A DNA stretch of 17,768 nt from an uncultured Collinsella sp. Lineage in GTDB: Bacteria; Actinomycetota; Coriobacteriia; Coriobacteriales; Coriobacteriaceae. Below are positions 1 to 6,026 of the stretch, in pieces. Below the pieces are notes generated by a model. The model did not search any database. It had not been told where the DNA came from and worked only from the letters and a program-made list of their open reading frames with translations. Each line of letters opens with the position of its first letter. Within the stretch, counting starts at the first letter, position 1. The stretch is from positions 1 to 17,768 of the forward strand of contig CABQHT010000040.1 in NCBI GenBank assembly GCA_902464035.1, in the 5' to 3' direction. The translations under genes and the position numbers were made by a program.

Positions 1-860
1 TTGATGTTGGCCCACTGCTCGGGGCTAATGCGGCCCATGCGGAAGTCACTGATCGAGATCATGGCGTAGGCGCAAATCAGACGCTGGGCAATTTCCTTGC
101 CCGACATCTCCAGAGAGAAGAAGCCGACGGTATAACCGGCAGCGGCGGCGTTGAGCGCCAGATTCAGGGCGAACGACGTCTTACCCACGGCAGGACGGGC
201 GCCGATGATGATGAGCTGGCCCTCGCGAAAACCCATGAGCATGCGGTCGAGCGACGGGAAGCCCGTGGGCACGCCCGCAGCCTGGCCACCGGCTTGGCAC
301 ACTTCCTCGGCCTCGTTATAGGCCTCGACCATAAACTCGGTCAACGTCTTGTAGCTCGACTTGACCTCGCGCGCCGTGACCTTGAGCAACTTGCTCTCGG
401 CCAGCTCCACGACCTCTTTGGTATCGGTGGGAGCGTTATAGGCCAGCGCGTTGATCTCGTTGGTGGCGCCGATCAGCTCACGCAGCATCGAATCGCGGCG
501 AACGATAGCGGCATGGTGCTGCCAGTTGACGAGCGACAGGGTCTGACCCATCAACTCCAAAATGTAGGCCTCGCCGCCCACGGCATCAAGCTTGTTGATG
601 CTTCGCAGGTAATCGATCAGCGAGATGGAGTCGATGGGAATGCGGCTGTTGTACATATCGACCATCGCGGTATAGATGGTCTTATGAATGGGCCGGTAGA
701 AGTCATCGGGCTGCAGCTCGACCTGGGCCTCCTCGACCACCTCGGGCGATAGCAGCATAGCGGCCAGTACATTGGCCTCTGCATCTTGGTTTTGGGGAAG
801 ACCCAACTTGGAGCCGCGGTCCTCAACCGTCAGCCCGGTCTCCCTATCGTCATATGCCAT
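1..860 (-). CDS. dnaB: Replicative DNA helicase DnaB (N-terminal 286 residues, runs off left edge)
   Basis: DnaB is the hexameric 5'-3' helicase that unwinds DNA ahead of the replisome. The visible part has the N-terminal helical domain (about residues 20-120, including LPQNQDAEANVLAAMLLSPE), the linker that binds primase in this family, and the start of the RecA-like motor with Walker A GARPAVGKT at residues 220-228 (K227). The rest of the C-terminal ATPase domain is outside the window. In-frame ATGs lie at 872, 866 and 860. I chose 860 because GAGG sits 6-8 nt before it, while the others have no such site. It follows rplI at about 220 bp, but the strong terminator at 1012-1052 separates it from the ribosomal genes, so it probably has its own promoter in 870-1010. 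The rplI-dnaB order is common in bacteria. The family call is certain. Confidence 0.96.
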   Translation of the reverse strand, partial: MAYDDRETGLTVEDRGSKLGLPQNQDAEANVLAAMLLSPEVVEEAQVELQPDDFYRPIHKTIYTAMVDMYNSRIPIDSISLIDYLRSINKLDAVGGEAYILELMGQTLSLVNWQHHAAIVRRDSMLRELIGATNEINALAYNAPTDTKEVVELAESKLLKVTAREVKSSYKTLTEFMVEAYNEAEEVCQAGGQAAGVPTGFPSLDRMLMGFREGQLIIIGARPAVGKTSFALNLALNAAAAGYTVGFFSLEMSGKEIAQRLICAYAMISISDFRMGRISPEQWANI

Positions 861-1011
861 GAGCATCCTCATTCATATCGCTTGCGAGCATCCATAGTAT
901 CAGCCACGGTCCCAAAACGCGCCGCGCGCCGCCAATCATCACCGAACCAAACGGATGAACGGTCCTGTATATAGGACTTCGACGCAACGTTCACCATGAC
1001 ACTCACTCAGC

Positions 1012-1052
1012 GCAAAAAACAAAAGGGCGCCCTGGTTTCCCAGAGCGCCCTT
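1012..1052 (-). terminator. Intrinsic terminator after rplI
   Basis: A 13-bp stem (1023-1035 with 1040-1052, one G-U pair) closes on a GAAA tetraloop when read on the minus strand. It is followed by TTTTGTTTTTT. It lies about 30 bp past the rplI stop and ends the rpsF-ssb-rpsR-rplI transcript before dnaB. Confidence 0.93.
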
Positions 1053-1084
1053 CTTAGAACAAGATTGTTGCGTTGCAGCAAATG

Positions 1085-1624
1085 CTACTCGGCAGCAGCC
1101 TCAGTCTCGACCTCGGCGGTCTCGGCCTCGGCGACCTCAGCGGCCTCCTCGACCTCAGCCTCGGCAGCGAGCTCCTCGGCGGTAACGCCGACGAGAACGA
1201 CAACCTCGGCCTTGATTTCGCGGTACAGCGAGATGGCAACGGTGTGGGCACCGGCAACCTTGATGGGCTTACCGAGTTCGACGCGCTTGCGGTCGATGTC
1301 CATACCGAGCTGAGCCTTGATGGCGTCAGCGATCATAGCGGCGGTAACGGAGCCAAAGAGGATGCCCTCGTCGCCGACCTTGACGTCAACGGTGACCGTC
1401 TTGCCCTCGAAGGCAGCCTTGGTCTCGTTGGCGGTAGCCAGACGGACGGCCTCGCGCTTGGCGATGTTGTTGCGACGCTCGTCAAGCTGCTTGAGGTTGC
1501 CCTTGGTGGCGGCAACAGCGAGCTTCTTGGGGAACAGGAAGTTCTCAGCGTAACCCTGAGCGACCTCTACGACGTCACCCTCGCCGCCCTTGCCCTTGAT
1601 CTCATCGAGAAGAATAACCTTCAT
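1085..1624 (-). CDS. rplI: Large-subunit ribosomal protein bL9
   Basis: bL9 binds 23S rRNA near the base of the L1 stalk. The N-terminal domain carries the family signature (MKVILLDEIKGKGGEGDVVE, then GYAENFLFPKKLA at about residues 24-36), followed by the long connecting helix and a C-terminal domain up to about residue 147. The protein has 179 residues against the usual 148-150. The surplus is an acidic, Ala/Glu/Val-rich, low-complexity tail at residues 148-179, probably disordered. The start is supported by GAAGGGAG a few bases upstream, placed just after the rpsR stop (15-bp gap), so it is the last gene of the rpsF-ssb-rpsR-rplI operon. Identity is certain. The role of the tail is unknown. 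Confidence 0.97.
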   Translation of the reverse strand: MKVILLDEIKGKGGEGDVVEVAQGYAENFLFPKKLAVAATKGNLKQLDERRNNIAKREAVRLATANETKAAFEGKTVTVDVKVGDEGILFGSVTAAMIADAIKAQLGMDIDRKRVELGKPIKVAGAHTVAISLYREIKAEVVVLVGVTAEELAAEAEVEEAAEVAEAETAEVETEAAAE

Positions 1625-1639
1625 GATGCGTCTCCCTTC

Positions 1640-1906
1640 TTAGCCGCGGTCGCGGTTGCCACGAGAGGAAACCACGGGGACGGTGTACGGCAGGAGAGCC
1701 ATCTCGCGGGCGCGCTTGATGGCGTTGGCGATGTCATGCTGATGCTGCGTGCAAGCGCCAGTGACGCGACGGGGCTTGATCTTGCCACGATCGGTCATGT
1801 ACTTACGGAGAAGCTGAGTGTCCTTATAGTCGATGAACTCAGTGTTCTCCTTGCAGAACTGGCAGTACTTACGACGCGGCTGACGTGCAGAAAAATCATT
1901 AGCCAT
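1640..1906 (-). CDS. rpsR: Small-subunit ribosomal protein bS18 (Cys-containing form)
   Basis: bS18 pairs with bS6 on the platform of the 30S subunit. The 88-residue product shows the family core RRKYCQFCKENTEFIDYKD and LLRKYMTDRGKIKPRRVTG, then a basic C-terminus. C15, C18, C52 and H55 form a CxxC...CxxH set typical of the zinc-binding (C+) bS18 version, which in some bacteria coexists with a Cys-less paralogue made under zinc limitation. The reading frame stays open 17 codons further upstream, but MANDFSARQP at 1906 has AAAGG about 8 nt before it and fits family length. It lies 72 bp downstream of ssb and 15 bp before rplI in one operon. Confidence 0.96.
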   Translation of the reverse strand: MANDFSARQPRRKYCQFCKENTEFIDYKDTQLLRKYMTDRGKIKPRRVTGACTQHQHDIANAIKRAREMALLPYTVPVVSSRGNRDRG

Positions 1907-1930
1907 GTCAAAATACCTTTCGTTTGGCAA

Positions 1931-1946
1931 CTTCGGCGAACCGAAG
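1931..1946 (-). other. Small hairpin between ssb and rpsR
   Basis: CTTCGG (1931-1936) and CCGAAG (1941-1946) form a 6-bp stem around a four-base loop that reads TTCG on the minus-strand transcript. There is no U-tract, so it is not a terminator. It may act as an RNA-processing or stability element in the operon mRNA, but that is only inference. Confidence 0.4.
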
Positions 1947-1978
1947 CCGCCTCTCACTCAAAAATAGGTGAACACCCC

Positions 1979-2431
1979 TTAGAACGGGATGTCCTCATCG
2001 TAGACGTCGACCGCGGGCGGCGTAGCCACCGGTGCGGCAGGACGTGCTGCGGGCGCGGGAGCTGCGGGGGCGTAACCGCCCTGATCGTAGCCACCCTGGC
2101 CACCACGGGAGCTCATAAACTCGATCTCATCGACGATGACTTCAAGCTTGCTCCGGCGCTGACCGTCGCGCTCCCAAGAGCTGTAGCGCAGCTTGCCCTC
2201 GATCGCGACCTTGTTTCCCTTTGCCAGGAAACGGCTCACGGCCTCGGCGCGGGTGCCGAACATGGTGCAGTCGACAAAGTTGGGATAGTCCTCCCACTCG
2301 CCAGTCTGCGCGTTGCGGCGACGATCGTTCACGGCGACGCCAAAGGACAGAACCTGGGTTCCGCCGGCGGTGGCGCGCAGCTCGGGATCGCGGGTGAGGT
2401 TACCGGTGATGTTCACTCGATTGATGCTCAT
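1979..2431 (-). CDS. ssb: Single-stranded DNA-binding protein
   Basis: SSB coats single-stranded DNA during replication, repair and recombination. The 150-residue product has the OB-fold domain in residues 1-110 (MSINRVNITGNLTRDPELR, then FGVAVNDRRRN, then WEDYPNFVDCTMFGTRAEAVSRFLAKG). A Gly/Ala/Pro-rich flexible linker follows, and then the acidic tip DVYDEDIPF. That tip is the conserved peptide that recruits partner proteins in bacterial SSBs. The start is supported by AGAGGAAG about 10 nt upstream. It sits between rpsF and rpsR, the usual place for the essential chromosomal copy, so this is the housekeeping SSB rather than a plasmid or phage one. Confidence 0.97.
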   Translation of the reverse strand: MSINRVNITGNLTRDPELRATAGGTQVLSFGVAVNDRRRNAQTGEWEDYPNFVDCTMFGTRAEAVSRFLAKGNKVAIEGKLRYSSWERDGQRRSKLEVIVDEIEFMSSRGGQGGYDQGGYAPAAPAPAARPAAPVATPPAVDVYDEDIPF

Positions 2432-2479
2432 AACTCACTACTTCCTCTTGGGGCACAAGCCCAGTCCAAAACGACAGTC

Positions 2480-2773
2480 TTACTCCTGGTCGTCGCGACG
2501 GACGATCATGTGGCGGACCACAGCGTCGGTGATGCGCAGGACGCGATCAAGCTCGGCGATCTGGGTAGGATCTGCGTGGAAGTTGATGAGGGTGTAGTCA
2601 CCATCGGTGAGGTCGTTGATCTCGTAGGCGAGCTTGCGCTTGCCCCACTCGTCAACGGAGTCGACCTTGCCAGCGCCCTCAGCGATCGTGGTATCGATAC
2701 GCTTCATAACAGCGAGACGAGTCTCGGGGTCGAGCGACGGGTCAACAAAGAACAGCAGTTCATAAGCCTTCAT
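2480..2773 (-). CDS. rpsF: Small-subunit ribosomal protein bS6
   Basis: bS6 forms a heterodimer with bS18 on the 30S platform. The 97-residue product begins MKAYELLFFVDPSLDPETR and contains the family features WGKRKLAYEINDLTDGDYTLINF and a C-terminal RITDAVVRHMIVRRD. The frame is open seven codons further upstream, but ATG 2773 is preceded by a near-perfect GGAGGTGA at 5-nt spacing and matches family length. It is the first gene of the rpsF-ssb-rpsR-rplI operon, with a promoter-like sequence and a hairpin in its 5' leader. Confidence 0.97.
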   Translation of the reverse strand: MKAYELLFFVDPSLDPETRLAVMKRIDTTIAEGAGKVDSVDEWGKRKLAYEINDLTDGDYTLINFHADPTQIAELDRVLRITDAVVRHMIVRRDDQE

Positions 2774-2799
2774 ATTGTCACCTCCTCTGGGCAAATGTG

Positions 2800-2828
2800 G
2801 CTTCAGGTCGTGAAGGTGCGCCTGAAGC
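2800..2828 (-). promoter_or_regulatory. Leader hairpin upstream of rpsF (candidate ribosomal-protein autoregulation site)
   Basis: An 8-bp perfect stem (2800-2807 with 2821-2828) carries a 13-nt loop that reads CGCACCTTCACGA on the minus strand. It lies in the presumed rpsF 5' UTR, 26 bp before the start codon. bS6:bS18 complexes are known to repress rpsF operons by binding leader hairpins in many bacteria. Whether this one is such a site is inference from position only. Confidence 0.4.
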
Positions 2829-2844
2829 AGGAAAAGACTTGGTA

Positions 2845-2873
2845 ATAATATCTTTCAACCTCCTAGGCTGCAA
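2845..2873 (-). promoter_or_regulatory. Probable promoter of the rpsF operon
   Basis: On the minus strand TTGCAG (2868-2873) and TATTAT (2845-2850) stand exactly 17 bp apart, matching the housekeeping sigma -35 box at 3 of 6 positions and the -10 box at 5 of 6. Transcription would start near 2838, giving a leader of about 65 nt that includes the hairpin at 2800-2828. Confidence 0.6.
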
Positions 2874-3232
2874 GAATTTGAAGCTACAACCTCATGACCT
2901 CCACATATGCCCATACTCACACGACGTTTCATGCGCATTCCAACCAAATGCTGACCAAAAGCTTGACGGATCTGTTGACAAGATACGGTGCCGTGGGGAC
3001 AAGCTGAGCCAAGCCGCAGGTTAACGGGCACAAGGCTGTGGTCGCAAAATGCATACCAGTGGCTCACAGCACCACCCAAAGATTTTTAAATTCATTGCCA
3101 AGTCGCTTATGAATACCTTTTTTGAACAATTGAGTTGATCAACCACGCTGGTCGGAAGCCGTTTTTTGGCACCTCAAGCCCCACTGCTGCGCCAAGCACG
3201 GCCAAGCGTTTTAAAAAATGCCAACTTTTCTG
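2874..3232. other. Intergenic region, no gene seen
   Basis: About 360 bp between the divergent rpsF promoter and the tRNA-Ser promoter. The short open frames on both strands lack convincing ribosome binding sites and resemble nothing I recognise. I see no strong hairpin or repeat. The stretch from about 3080 to 3140 is AT-rich. Confidence 0.5.
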
Positions 3233-3261
3233 TTTGCACTTTACGATTCCTCGTGTATACT
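3233..3261 (+). promoter_or_regulatory. Probable promoter of tRNA-Ser(GGA)
   Basis: TTTGCA (3233-3238, 4 of 6 matches to TTGACA) and TATACT (3256-3261, 5 of 6 to TATAAT) are 17 bp apart. The -10 box ends 16 bp before the mature tRNA 5' end, as expected for a short tRNA leader. Confidence 0.65.
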
Positions 3262-3277
3262 GACTTTCGCATTTAAC

Positions 3278-3368
3278 GGAGAGTTGTCCGAGTGGCCGAA
3301 GGAGCACGATTGGAAATCGTGTAGGCGTCAAAAGCGTCTCCAGGGTTCAAATCCCTGACTCTCCGCCA
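3278..3368 (+). tRNA. tRNA-Ser, anticodon GGA
   Basis: The acceptor strand GGAGAGT (3278-3284) pairs fully with ACTCTCC. The discriminator is G and CCA is encoded (3366-3368). The anticodon arm CACGA/TCGTG encloses loop TTGGAAA, giving anticodon GGA for UCC/UCU codons. The T-loop is TTCAAAT. The long variable arm makes it a class II tRNA, as all bacterial tRNA-Ser are. It is followed by its own terminator rather than running into the next tRNA. Confidence 0.96.
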
Positions 3369-3377
3369 GTTAATTCC

Positions 3378-3406
3378 AAAGCAGGCCTTCGAGCCTGCTT
3401 TGTTTT
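3378..3406 (+). terminator. Intrinsic terminator after tRNA-Ser(GGA)
   Basis: AAAGCAGGC (3378-3386) pairs perfectly with GCCTGCTTT (3393-3401) around a six-base loop, followed by GTTTTT. It separates the two tRNA-Ser genes. The second tRNA would therefore rely on read-through or a promoter within the 10 bp left before it, which looks too short. Confidence 0.85.
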
Positions 3407-3416
3407 TACCCCACGC

Positions 3417-3507
3417 GGAGGGGTGGCAGAGTGGTTGAATGCGGCGGTCTCGAAAACCGTTTGGCCTGTATAAGGTCACGAGGGTTCGAATCCCTCCTCC
3501 TCCGCCA
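3417..3507 (+). tRNA. tRNA-Ser, anticodon CGA
   Basis: GGAGGGG (3417-3423) pairs with CTCCTCC with one G-U. The discriminator is G and CCA is encoded (3505-3507). Anticodon loop CTCGAAA gives CGA, reading UCG. The T-arm is GAGGGTTCGAATCCCTC, and a long class II variable arm is present. An inverted 25-nt copy of its 3' end (3482-3506) is found at 3573-3597. Confidence 0.95.
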
Positions 3508-3518
3508 TTTTGGTTGAG

Positions 3519-3546
3519 AAAGCTCCCAACAACGGGAGCTTTTTTT
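3519..3546 (+). terminator. Intrinsic terminator after tRNA-Ser(CGA)
   Basis: AAAGCTCCC (3519-3527) pairs with GGGAGCTTT (3534-3542) around AACAAC, followed by a run of T to 3546. It is a clean rho-independent terminator. Confidence 0.88.
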
Positions 3547-3572
3547 GTTTAGAGTCCCTTACAAGCAAATAC

Positions 3573-3712
3573 GGCGGAGGAGGAGGGATTCGAACCCGCC
3601 AGGGCGCGGAGCGTAAAGAAAACGCGCCAGCGGCGCGTTTTTAGCGCAGCGCGGTCGGCGTAAGCCGACCGGATAAATTTTGAGCGCCGCTCAAAATTTG
3701 GACATCCCTCCT
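3573..3712. repeat. tRNA-Ser-derived palindromic element with three consecutive hairpins
   Basis: The left end (3573-3597) is a 25-nt exact inverted copy of the T-arm and acceptor 3' half of the upstream tRNA-Ser(CGA). Three perfect hairpins follow: 3619-3641 (10-bp stem, 3-nt loop), 3652-3671 (8-bp stem, GTAA loop) and 3675-3699 (11-bp stem, 3-nt loop). AGGAGGGAT (3581-3589) and ATCCCTCCT (3704-3712) form an outer inverted repeat enclosing all three. No coding frame is credible. The layout resembles a small non-autonomous repeat (REP/MITE-like), but I cannot test whether copies occur elsewhere. Confidence 0.7.
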
Positions 3713-3755
3713 ATTCAGCCACGCCCCCATTGCTTTCGATTTCACCTTGAATCTC

Positions 3756-3820
3756 AAACATGTACATCACCCTCCAAAAACGACATTTTTCGGCATCTTT
3801 GGAGGCTGATGTACATGTTT
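3756..3820. repeat. 65-bp near-perfect palindrome (23-bp arms)
   Basis: Arms 3756-3778 and 3798-3820 are inverted copies with one mismatch (22 of 23 pairs) around a 19-nt spacer. It is far stronger than a typical terminator and lacks a following T-run. It lies 115 bp upstream of the TRIC-type gene. It may be a transposon-like repeat, a structured RNA or a regulator binding site. The sequence alone does not decide. Confidence 0.75.
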
Positions 3821-3935
3821 GGTGCCTACGCCCCCAACCAGTCCCGACCGTTTACCGAGCAATAGGGTCACCACGCCCGCCAACCATGTACTATGTACGG
3901 GCATTGTCTAAACCCGCAACCAAAAGGACCCCATC

Positions 3936-4625
3936 TTGCCCGTCGTCGCCGCTATGACCGTTACCTCACACGCCACGGATGCCATGGTCGCTATTCCGTT
4001 TTGGCTCGAGATGTTCGCTGTTGTCGCGGCATCGATCTCAGGCGTGCTGGTCGCGCGCGAGCACAAGCTCGACCTGGTAGGCGCCGTCGCGCTCGCTGTG
4101 GTCTGCGGACTGGGCGGCGGTCTTTTACGCGACATGACGCTGCAGGTGGGCAACGTCTATATCCTCAACCAGCCGATGGCGCTCCCGCTTTCCATTGCCA
4201 CGGCAGCCATCATCTATATTTTCCCGGCAATCGTCGACAAACCCGAAAAACTCATTCCCCTGCTCGACATCATCTCGGTCGGCATCTACGCCGCCACCGG
4301 AGCAGACAAGGCGCTGGTCTACGGCTTTGCGCCGGCGGTGTGCATCATGATGGGCTTTTTCACCGCGGTGGGCGGCGGCATGCTGCGCGACAGTTTTATG
4401 GGCGTGGTACCGGGCATTTTCCAGCGCACCAACTTCTATGCCATCGCAGCCATCGCCGGCTCGGCAAGCTATGTATGCCTTGTCATGAGCGGCGTCGTCA
4501 GCAACATCACCGCGTTGATCGTATGCGTTGCGGTAACCATGGGGCTGCGCTGGCTGTCGCTGCGTTTTGACATCAAAAGCCCCACCGAAGAGGACATCGC
4601 GCGCTTTTTGCACCACAAAAAGTAG
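3936..4625 (+). CDS. TRIC/UPF0126 family integral membrane protein (putative cation channel)
   Basis: The 229-residue product is almost entirely hydrophobic with about seven membrane segments. It has the two glycine-rich repeats of the UPF0126/TRIC family, GLGGGLLRD (58-66) and GGGMLRD (146-152), each at the start of a three-helix repeat, with the expected spacing of about 88 residues. Prokaryotic TRIC homologues form trimeric monovalent-cation channels. The substrate of this one is unknown. I chose the TTG at 3936 because AAAAGGA ends 7 nt upstream. The ATG at 3954 has no ribosome binding site. The palindrome at 3756-3820 lies upstream. The next plus-strand gene follows after about 105 bp and need not be co-transcribed. 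Confidence 0.88.
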   Translation: MPVVAAMTVTSHATDAMVAIPFWLEMFAVVAASISGVLVAREHKLDLVGAVALAVVCGLGGGLLRDMTLQVGNVYILNQPMALPLSIATAAIIYIFPAIVDKPEKLIPLLDIISVGIYAATGADKALVYGFAPAVCIMMGFFTAVGGGMLRDSFMGVVPGIFQRTNFYAIAAIAGSASYVCLVMSGVVSNITALIVCVAVTMGLRWLSLRFDIKSPTEEDIARFLHHKK

Positions 4626-4731
4626 ATTGCGCGGGCTCATCCTTCGAAATGCAACCGAGAGGTTCTTTTAGAGCGCCCTCGCGTTGGGTACCCTGTTAGG
4701 TGCATATCGAGCATCTGACGAAGGATTCACT

Positions 4732-5877
4732 ATGCCCCACAATCAATTCCCGTCGACCCAACGCCGTAAAGCGCGGGGCCGCATCACCATCCTATTCGCA
4801 CTCATCGCTCTGGCGCTCACCGCACTTCCCGCTACGGCTCTTGCCGGCACGGACACCGCAGGCAACGTACTTGCGACCGACAATGACGCCACTCCGTCCG
4901 GCGTCGAAGGTGACCTGTACTGGGCAGGTCAGAGCCTAAACCTGGACGATACCTCCATCGACCGCGATATCATCGCTGCGGGCGATACCCTCTCGATCCG
5001 CGACTGCACGGTGGGCGGCGCCGTTCGTCTTGCGGCGCGCACCATCGACATTGCCAAGACTACGGTTGACGGCAGCGTCACGGTCGTCGGTCAGCATGTC
5101 GTGCTCAATTCCGACAGCACCGCCAACTGCTTCTATGCGATAGGCGAGACGGTTGCCCTGCGCGGCTCTACCAAGTCGGCAGCGCTCGCGGGCGATACGG
5201 TGACCATCGATGGCACCGTCGAGGGCGATGTCGAGGTCTGGGCCGACAAGCTCATCCTGGGCAAGAACGCCCACATCACCGGCACCGTGAACGCCCATGT
5301 TTCCGAGGACCCCGAGCGCGCCGCGGGAGCCGAGGTCGGCGCGCTCAAGATCGACCGCACCGAGAACGAGGATTCTTCCACCACTAACGATGTCATCGGC
5401 GGCATCGTCGCCGCGGCGCTCTCGACCTGCTTCATCGCCCTGCTGCTCGAGCTCGTCTTTCCACGTGCAACCGCCAGCGCAGCCGGAATGCTCCACCAAC
5501 GCCCCACGCCTCTGTGGGTGAGCGGTCTTCTGGGCACGGTGGCTATCATCCCCGCCGTCCTGCTGATGATTATCTCGATCGCAGGTCTGTCGCTTGCTGG
5601 AGCCCTCATGTGCGGCGTTATCGGTATCGCGCTGGTCTCGGCAGCCTTCGCGGGCTGTGCTATCGCGCGCATGGTCGGACACAGCCAGAACCGCTACGCC
5701 ATGGCAGCCGTCGGCGGCATAATCGCGGGCGTGCTCACGGCAATCCCTCTCGTGGGCGACTTCATCAGCGGCGTAGCTTTCGTCTTCACGCTCGGTTACA
5801 TCATCCAGATCATCTGGCGCAACGCCCACCTCGAGCCGCAGCAGCCCGCCAATATGCCAGGACTCCCCACCGCCTAG
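4732..5877 (+). CDS. Secreted bactofilin-like polymer-forming domain fused to a multi-TM membrane domain
   Basis: The 381-residue product starts with a basic N-terminus and a signal peptide (cleavage likely after ALA, residue 38). Residues 60-190 are repeated short beta strands of the bactofilin/polymer-forming type (such as GDTLSIRDCTVGGAVRL and GDTVTIDGTVEGDVEVWADKLIL), which suggests a right-handed beta-helix outside the membrane. After an acidic linker come about five membrane segments (about 222-243, 264-286, 288-313, 323-342, 345-362) and a Pro-rich tail. Such fusions are annotated as polymer-forming cytoskeletal proteins, probably acting at the envelope. The exact role is unknown. ATG 4732 has GAAGGA 6 nt upstream. 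A TTG 16 codons earlier has none. The terminator at 5953-5995 follows. Confidence 0.82.
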   Translation: MPHNQFPSTQRRKARGRITILFALIALALTALPATALAGTDTAGNVLATDNDATPSGVEGDLYWAGQSLNLDDTSIDRDIIAAGDTLSIRDCTVGGAVRLAARTIDIAKTTVDGSVTVVGQHVVLNSDSTANCFYAIGETVALRGSTKSAALAGDTVTIDGTVEGDVEVWADKLILGKNAHITGTVNAHVSEDPERAAGAEVGALKIDRTENEDSSTTNDVIGGIVAAALSTCFIALLLELVFPRATASAAGMLHQRPTPLWVSGLLGTVAIIPAVLLMIISIAGLSLAGALMCGVIGIALVSAAFAGCAIARMVGHSQNRYAMAAVGGIIAGVLTAIPLVGDFISGVAFVFTLGYIIQIIWRNAHLEPQQPANMPGLPTA

Positions 5878-5884
5878 CCGCCAA

Positions 5885-5917
5885 CCACCACAAAGGGGAC
5901 AGGCACCTTTGTGGTGG
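5885..5917. repeat. GGACAGG-type hairpin repeat, copy 1
   Basis: CCACCACAAAGG (5885-5896) and CCTTTGTGGTGG (5906-5917) form a perfect 12-bp stem with a 9-nt loop GGACAGGCA. It shares the loop core and flanking CAAAG style with the next repeat and with the one at 13635-13664, so these look like members of one dispersed family. Confidence 0.75.
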
Positions 5918-5945
5918 TGCAAAGGGATCAGGTTACTTTGCACCA
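5915..5945. repeat. GGTGCAAAG hairpin repeat at left border of pilus island
   Basis: TGGTGCAAAG (5915-5924) and CTTTGCACCA (5936-5945) form a perfect 10-bp stem around an 11-nt loop. Read on the minus strand it matches the element at 13635-13664 almost throughout (shared TGGTGCAAAGTAACCTG and TTGCACCA). The pilus genes are therefore bordered by inverted copies. It overlaps the previous hairpin by TGG. Confidence 0.78.
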
Positions 5946-5952
5946 ACAAACG

Positions 5953-5995
5953 AAGCGGGGCACCCGATCGAATACGATCGAGTGCCCCGCTTTTT
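5953..5995 (+). terminator. Terminator between the convergent bactofilin-like and pilin genes
   Basis: AAGCGGGGCAC (5953-5963) pairs with GTGCCCCGCTT (5982-5992), continuing after one C-A mismatch into CGATCG/CGATCG around AATA. TTTTT at 5991-5995 serves the plus strand. The minus-strand side has only a weak T-rich tail, so it may work as a poorer terminator for the pilin operon too. Confidence 0.85.
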
Positions 5996-6026
5996 CATGT
6001 CTCGCGTTGATGTTCGAGGCAAACGG

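Noticed and set aside
1073..2845. 590-codon open frame on the plus strand
   Set aside because: It is antisense to rplI, rpsR, ssb and rpsF, all certain genes with ribosome binding sites. Its translation is low-complexity Leu/Val/Asp and matches no family. It is a shadow caused by high GC at third positions.
3573..3597. A second complete tRNA-Ser gene on the minus strand
   Set aside because: Only the 25-nt 3' part matches. No anticodon or D-arm follows, so it is a fragment, not a tRNA gene.
3619..3641. Hairpin followed by T run read as a terminator
   Set aside because: It could terminate in either direction, but no transcribed gene needs it: tRNA-Ser(CGA) already has a terminator at 3519-3546. 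It is explained better as part of the three-hairpin element.
3760..3957. Short plus-strand frames over the 65-bp palindrome
   Set aside because: They have no ribosome binding site, and their sequence is dictated by the palindrome. The real gene starts at 3936 with AAAAGGA.
4936..5949. 337-codon open frame on the minus strand
   Set aside because: It is antisense to the bactofilin-like gene, which has a signal peptide, clear repeats and a ribosome binding site.
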